A DNA stretch of 27,255 nt, taken from JBCBKZ01 sp039026975. Lineage in GTDB: Bacteria; Bacteroidota; Bacteroidia; J057. Shown piece after piece: positions 22,713 through 27,255 of the stretch. Each line of letters opens with the position of its first letter. Position 1 is the stretch's first letter. The position numbers and the translations under genes are program-made. The stretch is from contig JBCCLI010000034.1 in NCBI GenBank assembly GCA_039026975.1, forward strand, positions 1-27,255, in the 5' to 3' direction. The notes below the pieces were generated by a model that was not told where the DNA came from, ran no database searches, and was given only the letters and a program-made list of their open reading frames with translations.

Positions 22713-23636
22713 TTATACACTTGTGTTTATTATCCAACGAATTATCCGCTTATCATCACTTCCTGAAATTACGGAATTATCTACTTTTAGCCATAAAATT
22801 TTATTTACGCTGAACTTGTGGCCTTTATTTCTAGGAAAATCTATAACCTTCAGTAGCTCAAACTGATAGGCATCCCATAGTTTTAAAGTCTTATCTCTAC
22901 TGGCCGTCATAAAATAGTCATTTGAAGGGGATAATGCTAGATCATTTACCGTAAAATAGTGAGCTGGTATTTTCCTGATAAGCCGATATTCCTGTTTTAA
23001 GTCCCAAACGGCCAGTTGAGCATCCATCCCTCCACTAAGTAAGTAGTGAGCTTCAGGATGTATGAGCAAGGAAAAAACAGATCGGCTGTGTGCCTTCCAT
23101 TTATGCGTAGCTAATCCAGGTTTCTCCTTTGGGAGCTGGTATATACAGTGGTCACTACCACCTATAAATACTTGATCCATGTGGAAGGCTAGACTTCTAA
23201 GGTTCTCTGTATGTAGCTGCTGGGTATGGCTGATAGTAAAGGTATTTACCTCTATTAGGCTAAGCCATCCCTTACCCCCTAGTGCCCACATTTGCTGTGT
23301 TTCTGCGTCATAAGATAGATTATAGATAGCCTTTGTATGAGAAGAAAGGGTGATAAGTAGCTCCCTTGAGAGGGTATGGACCACATAGATTTTACCGTCA
23401 CTAGCCCCTACCCATAGCTGATTTTTTTCATGGATAACAGCTAAGGCATAAATAGCTCTCTCTATTTTCAACATCCCTTCTCCTGACTGCTGGGTAGCAT
23501 CTAAGGGCCACCTTACTACCACGCCATCATCCCCAGCACTATAGAAATGATCACCTGCCTCATCAGCACATAAGGCGAAGACAGCGCCCTTATGTCCTGT
23601 GTAGGTTTGGATCTGTTCGACAGCTACTTTTTTCAT
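22713..23636 (-). CDS. WD40 repeat protein, single seven-bladed propeller
   Basis: 307 residues with seven WD40-like units of about 40 residues, enough for exactly one beta-propeller and nothing else. Recognisable blade ends are YSAGDDGVVVRWPL, WVGASDGKIYVV, FIGGSDHCIYQL, LSGGMDAQLAVWDL, MTASRDKTLKLWDA and ISGSDDKRIIRWII. The typical GH dipeptides occur in blades 1 and 7 (YTGHKGAVF, KGHKFSVN). There is no signal peptide, so it is cytoplasmic and probably a protein-interaction scaffold. The partner is unknown. The DivIVA-like gene lies 108 bp downstream on the same strand and the metallophosphatase gene 81 bp upstream. Confidence 0.9.
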   Translation of the reverse strand: MKKVAVEQIQTYTGHKGAVFALCADEAGDHFYSAGDDGVVVRWPLDATQQSGEGMLKIERAIYALAVIHEKNQLWVGASDGKIYVVHTLSRELLITLSSHTKAIYNLSYDAETQQMWALGGKGWLSLIEVNTFTISHTQQLHTENLRSLAFHMDQVFIGGSDHCIYQLPKEKPGLATHKWKAHSRSVFSLLIHPEAHYLLSGGMDAQLAVWDLKQEYRLIRKIPAHYFTVNDLALSPSNDYFMTASRDKTLKLWDAYQFELLKVIDFPRNKGHKFSVNKILWLKVDNSVISGSDDKRIIRWIINTSV

Positions 23637-23717
23637 ATAGACAAAGGAGCACTATTGTCCTCAGAAAAGATAATATGGAAAGGAGATTCTTACAGGAATG
23701 GAAGTCCTGAAGGAGAG

Positions 23718-24440
23718 CTATTCAATATTTTCCTGGAAATACAGCTTCCTATTGGTCATATCAAAGGCGCATAGATGGCCCATACCTGCCTGAAATTTAG
23801 CGAAACAGCCATTATCTATATCTATGACAGGTAGGTCTTCCAGGTTATGCTGCATTTTTTGGATGTCGTAGGAAGATAGTGGGGTATGTCCGTGAATAAT
23901 AACCCTGTTACCTAGCCAGTCTCTGTCAATATTATCATGCCAGTTTCTTAGCCAGAATAAACTCTTCCTATCCAGAAAAGGATTTTTAATCTTCCATAGG
24001 AAGTCCTTTTTCGCTTTCCCATTTCCCTTATAGTCAAAATTGAGGCCGGCATGTACCAATATATACTCATCTACCAGGATATAATCCTCCAGAGAATAGA
24101 GAAAATCAAAATATTGTTGGGGTACACTAGCCACGGTAGAGGTGCCGAAGCTTTCTATGGTAGCTACTCCTCCATTTAATCTCCATACTGTGGATTCCTT
24201 ATTAGCCTCACGAGACTCTATCATCATGAGCTCATGGTTACCCATGAGGCACCTGACTACCTGTCCATTATTTCTGAGCTCCATAATGAAGTCTAAAACG
24301 CCTTTAGAATCAGGACCTCTGTCTATATAATCTCCCAGTAGATAAAGTTCGTCGTCAGAAGCTAATCCTACCTGCTTATCTAATAATGTCTTAAGCGTCC
24401 TAGAGCAACCGTGTATGTCAGAAATGGCTATTTTTCTCAT
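23718..24440 (-). CDS. Calcineurin-like metallophosphatase (PP1/ApaH-like serine/threonine phosphatase)
   Basis: A 240-residue cytoplasmic phosphoesterase with a two-metal site. The motifs appear in order: SDIHG (D8, H10), GDYIDRGPDS (from G36; D37, D40, R41), GNHE (N68, H69), VHAG and IHGHTPLS. This set is typical of bacterial protein serine/threonine phosphatases of the PrpA/PrpB type and of diadenosine tetraphosphatase; the sequence does not separate the two. I start at the ATG at 24440 because MRKIAISDIHG is the usual N terminus. An ATG at 24470 would add ten residues without homology and lies almost on the upstream terminator. Confidence 0.88.
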   Translation of the reverse strand: MRKIAISDIHGCSRTLKTLLDKQVGLASDDELYLLGDYIDRGPDSKGVLDFIMELRNNGQVVRCLMGNHELMMIESREANKESTVWRLNGGVATIESFGTSTVASVPQQYFDFLYSLEDYILVDEYILVHAGLNFDYKGNGKAKKDFLWKIKNPFLDRKSLFWLRNWHDNIDRDWLGNRVIIHGHTPLSSYDIQKMQHNLEDLPVIDIDNGCFAKFQAGMGHLCAFDMTNRKLYFQENIE

Positions 24441-24473
24441 ATAATGGCCTAAATTTATACCATAGCCCATTGA

Positions 24474-24500
24474 AATAAAAACGTTAATAGCTATAACGTT
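24474..24500 (-). terminator. Probable terminator after the GNAT gene
   Basis: AACGTTA and TAACGTT (24480-24486 with 24494-24500) form a 7-bp AT-rich stem. Read on the minus strand it runs into TTTTTATTT. It lies 45 nt beyond the GNAT stop and just before the metallophosphatase gene. Confidence 0.55.
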
Positions 24501-24545
24501 AAGCCTTAGAAAGTATTCTTGATAGCTGTTCTAATCTGGGGAAAT

Positions 24546-25079
24546 CTAGGCCACTAACCTAAGTAATAACCAGCTTTTTTCTTCTCTTTCAAATTCTTCA
24601 GCCACCAGGAAGCCTGCTTTTTGGAAAGCCCGAATAGCCCTGTAATTTTCAGCAAATATCTCAGCTGTACAGGCTGTCACGGGGAAGGATTTAAATAGGT
24701 AAGAGGTAAGGGTTTTCAACGCATCTGTTCCGTATCCCCTACCCATATTTGTGTGGCTTGCGAGTAATATGTCTAAGCTCACGCTTTTATCTTTCGCCTG
24801 AATCTCATTGTAGTTTATCTGGCCTATGAGCTGGTTATCCACTAAAATACCGAAACATCTTCCCTTAGTGGGAAAAGTATCATTGAAGTAGTAAGCTGGC
24901 CATTCATGCTTGAAGACCATGTAAGAAGGGATCTCATCTCCCGGCTTGCTTTGGTACCAGAAAGAGGTAGCATCAGAGTGGGTAGCCCACTTATAAAATA
25001 GACGAAATTCCTCTCCTCTTAGGGGTCTAAGAGATATTAATTTTCCCTTTAAAAGGGTAGTATGAGGAATGGTTTTCAT
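24546..25079 (-). CDS. GNAT family N-acetyltransferase (RimJ/RimL-like)
   Basis: A 177-residue cytoplasmic acetyl-CoA-dependent transferase. The N terminus LLKGKLISLRPLRGEEF is the typical start of RimJ/RimL-type GNATs. The core strand GILVDNQLIGQINY is followed by VSLDILLASHTNMGRGYGTDAL. This contains the acetyl-CoA pyrophosphate loop (RGYGT), and the acceptor-side NYRAIRAFQKAGF matches the conserved N-x-x-A-x-x-x-Y/F-x-K-x-GF motif. The substrate could be a protein N terminus, an amine or an aminoglycoside; nothing here decides. It has an AT-rich upstream region of 300 bp and a terminator behind it, so it appears monocistronic. Confidence 0.88.
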   Translation of the reverse strand: MKTIPHTTLLKGKLISLRPLRGEEFRLFYKWATHSDATSFWYQSKPGDEIPSYMVFKHEWPAYYFNDTFPTKGRCFGILVDNQLIGQINYNEIQAKDKSVSLDILLASHTNMGRGYGTDALKTLTSYLFKSFPVTACTAEIFAENYRAIRAFQKAGFLVAEEFEREEKSWLLLRLVA

Positions 25080-25380
25080 AGGATCAACCTGCTACCTGTT
25101 ATAATAAATCTATCATATGAAACTATCGTAATATGCTGTAAATCAACTAAATATACTGAATTTTGCTGAGAATATTGTACTCGACCGCATCCTAATTAAG
25201 AAATCAATTAAAAGTTAGTCATCTATCTGATTTTTGATCTGCAAAAAAACCCTTACCTTGACATCTAGGTTTTTGCATATATTCATGAAAACACTTAAGC
25301 TGAAAGGCTTTACATGGGTGTACATGGCTATATGTGAGTAGGATAGGGGATTAGCGGTAACTCTTGTAAAGTCATCACTT
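25080..25380. other. AT-rich divergent intergenic region
   Basis: About 300 bp between the divergent GNAT and DinB-like genes, presumably holding both promoters. An imperfect inverted repeat, TGCAAAAAAACC (25240-25251) and GGTTTTTGCA (25268-25277), differs by two extra A in the left arm and could be an operator. A 60-codon minus-strand frame across this region has no protein-like features. No exact TAnnTTTG box was found. Confidence 0.45.
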
Positions 25381-25890
25381 ATGTTCGAACACATCATCCA
25401 GGCATGTACCGCGACGCTGTCGCAAACTCACTTTTACCTGGAGAAATTAGACCCTGAACAGTACGCAGATAAACTCACTATCTTTTCCGGATCTTCCATA
25501 GGACAGCATACCAGGCATGTGATAGAATTTTATCAGTGTCTTCTCCACCAGTTGCCTCAGGGAGTTATTAATTATGATAAGAGGATTAGGGAAAAAAAGA
25601 TAGAAACAGACCCTACGTTTACTTCAGAAGTAGTGGATGGGTTACTAGTGGAGCTCCGAAGCTTGTCCCCTGATCAGAACCTTATCCTTGAAACACGCCT
25701 AACGGCAGAAGAGGATTCCTACTCCTTGGTACCTACTTCCTTAGAAAGGGAACTTATCTATAATTTAGAGCATACCATCCATCATATGGCGGTAGTCAGG
25801 ATAGGGTTATTATACTTACAGCCCCAATTGGAGATACCGGCAGACTTTGGGTTTGCACCTTCCACCATAAACTATCAGATGAAGCAATGA
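25381..25890 (+). CDS. DinB-like four-helix protein
   Basis: 169 residues, almost entirely helical, fitting the DinB/YfiT-like four-helix bundle family. Candidate metal-binding histidines are H43 and H46 in SSIGQHTRHVIEFY, and H131 and H135 in LEHTIHHMAVVR, the expected places for the family's His triad. Members act as metal-dependent thiol transferases or have unknown stress-related roles, so no substrate is proposed. The gene starts with a clear ATG and is followed within 40 nt by the ATP-grasp gene on the same strand, so the two are probably co-transcribed. The C-terminal FGFAPSTINYQ is a segment I have no explanation for. Confidence 0.8.
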   Translation: MFEHIIQACTATLSQTHFYLEKLDPEQYADKLTIFSGSSIGQHTRHVIEFYQCLLHQLPQGVINYDKRIREKKIETDPTFTSEVVDGLLVELRSLSPDQNLILETRLTAEEDSYSLVPTSLERELIYNLEHTIHHMAVVRIGLLYLQPQLEIPADFGFAPSTINYQMKQ

Positions 25891-25930
25891 ATCTGCCATG
25901 AGGAGCCTCCAGCACAGTATCAGGTATAAA

Positions 25931-26986
25931 ATGCAGCATTCTACCTTCTGGATTAGGTTGCTGAATTGGGAGTATTGGCCTATGCACCTGGTGTATACAC
26001 CAGTATATCTCTACTATTTAGTCCTTTCCGTCAGGGCCAGAACCATGGGCTTTTTTAGTGCTACTAATCCGGGGATAGACATGGGAGGTCTCATGGGAGA
26101 ATCTAAATATGATATTCTCCAGAAAATACCTAGTACATACCTACCTGAAACGGTATATCTTCCTCCACACTTAAGCCATAAAGAGGTACTGCATGCTTTA
26201 CAGAAGGAGGGGATTACCTTCCCGCTCATTTTAAAACCTGATGTAGGAGAAAGGGGATTCATGGTGGAAAAGATTCAGGATGAAGTAGCTCTGGCTGATT
26301 ATCGTAGGGCAGTGCCTGCTACGGTTCTGGCGCAGGCATATGTACACTACCAGGAGGAGGTTAGCGTCCTATACTACAGGTACCCCGAGCAACAGAAAGG
26401 AACGATCAGCTCCCTCACCTTAAAAGAATTTTTACATGTGGAAGGGGACGGTAAAAAAACACTGGAAGCACTCATCCTAGATTACCCTCGGGCTTTTTTG
26501 CAATATGATAGCTTGAAAGAGAGATTTGAGGAGAGCTGGCAAGAGATACCTCCCAAGGGTAAAAAAGTAGATCTTGTAGCCATAGGAAATCATTGTAGAG
26601 GAACTAAGTTTCTTAATGGGAATCATCTAATAGATAATGAGCTGGCTGCCACCTTTGATAAAATCAGTGATCAGCTTGATGGAATCTACTTTGGCCGATT
26701 TGATATTAGATGCGAAAGCCTCCAAAGTCTTAAGAAAGGTGAGAAGTTTAAAATCCTCGAAATTAATGGAGTGAAGTCGGAGCCTACCCACATATATGAT
26801 CCTGATTTCTCCCTATGGGAAGCTTATAAGGTCCTTTTTAAACAGTGGAACACCATCTATGAGATCAGTAAGCAAAACAGACAAAAAGGCGTTCAGGTAA
26901 TTAGCTTCTCAGAGGCATACAAGAAACTCACAGCTGCCCTTAGGTACAAGAAAAATACCAGAGAATTTTCAGGAAATATGGCTTAA
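25931..26986 (+). CDS. ATP-grasp domain protein (D-Ala-D-Ala ligase/carbamoyl-phosphate-synthase-like fold)
   Basis: 351 residues from the ATG at 25931; an in-frame ATG at 25898 would add 11 polar residues and starts only 7 nt after the DinB-like stop. The N terminus is hydrophobic (LLNWEYWPMHLVYTPVYLYYL) and may associate with the membrane. The ATP-grasp core follows: FPLILKPDVGERGFMVEKI with the nucleotide-binding lysine, YYRYPE, GDGKKTLEALI, GRFDIRCESL, and the metal-binding KILEINGVKSEPTHIYDP. The family joins a carboxylate to an amine or thiol through an acyl-phosphate. Related proteins are annotated as D-alanine-D-alanine ligase-like, but this is not the peptidoglycan Ddl. It probably forms an operon with the DinB-like gene. 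The substrate is unknown. Confidence 0.82.
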   Translation: MQHSTFWIRLLNWEYWPMHLVYTPVYLYYLVLSVRARTMGFFSATNPGIDMGGLMGESKYDILQKIPSTYLPETVYLPPHLSHKEVLHALQKEGITFPLILKPDVGERGFMVEKIQDEVALADYRRAVPATVLAQAYVHYQEEVSVLYYRYPEQQKGTISSLTLKEFLHVEGDGKKTLEALILDYPRAFLQYDSLKERFEESWQEIPPKGKKVDLVAIGNHCRGTKFLNGNHLIDNELAATFDKISDQLDGIYFGRFDIRCESLQSLKKGEKFKILEINGVKSEPTHIYDPDFSLWEAYKVLFKQWNTIYEISKQNRQKGVQVISFSEAYKKLTAALRYKKNTREFSGNMA

Positions 26987-27121
26987 ATGCCTTCTATGAG
27001 ATACTTTTCTACTTTTTACCTATTAATTTTATTCCCGTAAAGATTGACCCGCGTGTTTCGTGGGGTCATTGCCCAGAAATATCCTTTCAGCTAAGAGACG
27101 CCCAGGATTTTTCTATTCTCT

Positions 27122-27255
27122 ATGGAGATATTCCTGCACTCAGATTATATATCCCTGGAAACGGGTATCTATATGCCTCTGGCCATCTTGAGGATAATTT
27201 TAACCCCAGAAGAAAGGATCTCTAAGGAGAATACTATCCAGGAGATTAAGCAGCC
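27122..27255 (+). CDS. Start of an unidentified protein gene (partial, runs off the window)
   Basis: An ATG at 27122 opens a frame that is uninterrupted to the window end (44 codons, starting MEIFLHSDYISLETGIYMPL, then AILRIILTPEERISKENTIQ). An in-frame TAA about 27 nt upstream limits the start to this region. The codon choice (AGG, ATA, CTG, GAA) resembles the neighbouring genes. I do not recognise the protein. A competing plus-strand frame without a start codon overlaps it (26944-27225), so the call is tentative. A hairpin, TGACCC (27045-27050) with GGGTCA (27063-27068), lies upstream and could mark the end of the previous transcript. Confidence 0.4.
   Translation, partial: MEIFLHSDYISLETGIYMPLAILRIILTPEERISKENTIQEIKQ

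Noticed and set aside
24441..24470. Ten-residue extension of the metallophosphatase
   Set aside because: MRKIAISDIHG is the normal N terminus and the upstream ATG is next to a terminator hairpin.
25258..25283. TTGACA-like box followed by TATATT upstream of the DinB-like gene
   Set aside because: The spacing is only about 14 nt and Bacteroidota do not use the classic -35/-10 consensus.
25215..25397. 60-codon minus-strand frame before the DinB-like gene
   Set aside because: It overlaps the DinB-like start, has no recognisable features, and covers the expected promoter region.
1..27255. CRISPR array or multi-gene defence island
   Set aside because: No regularly spaced repeats, cas genes, nucleases or other defence partners are visible; the caspase gene alone is not enough.

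Overview
The window looks like chromosomal DNA of a Bacteroidota bacterium, most likely of the Cytophagales type. The evidence is a secreted protein with the 'gliding motility-associated' (type B, T9SS) C-terminal domain, a DUF2723/GT117 membrane protein, a DUF6089-type outer-membrane barrel, the rplM-rpsI-rpsB ribosomal cluster, and promoter-like sequences of the Bacteroidota form (TTG or TTTG, about 20 nt, TAnnTTTG). Most of the window is ordinary housekeeping and envelope DNA.

Layout. 1-75: tail of a membrane protein. 82-2709 (-): alaS. 2894-4312 (+): M23 envelope peptidase overlapping a MerR regulator, then tRNA-Pro(GGG) and a terminator. 4368-4935: noncoding DNA with three adjacent hairpins. 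4936-6975 (+): a lone bacterial caspase-like protease. 7144-9888 (+): PlsB-like acyltransferase and gpsA, a probable glycerol-3-phosphate/phospholipid pair. 10025-13060 (+): DUF2723 glycosyltransferase-like protein. 13104-14964: two divergently transcribed outer-membrane proteins. 15022-15709: noncoding, holding an apparent 289-bp miniature inverted-repeat element. 15710-17354 (-): rplM-rpsI-rpsB. 17804-20671 (+): T9SS-secreted protein. 20745-21356 (+): riboflavin synthase. 21368-25079 (-): dcd, DivIVA-like, WD40, metallophosphatase and GNAT genes. 25381-26986 (+): DinB-like and ATP-grasp genes. 27122-end (+): probable start of another gene.

The clearest functional units are (i) M23 peptidase plus MerR, (ii) acyltransferase plus gpsA, (iii) rplM-rpsI-rpsB and (iv) DinB-like plus ATP-grasp. 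Several genes are closed by clear hairpin terminators.

The least ordinary item is the 15240-15545 region. It has perfect 18-bp terminal inverted repeats directly flanked by an 8-bp direct repeat (9 bp with one mismatch), contains no gene, and carries internal hairpins, as expected for a MITE-like non-autonomous transposable element. The lone caspase gene beside the tRNA and the hairpin cluster in front of it are the next most interesting. No CRISPR array, integrase, transposase or recognisable multi-gene defence system was found.
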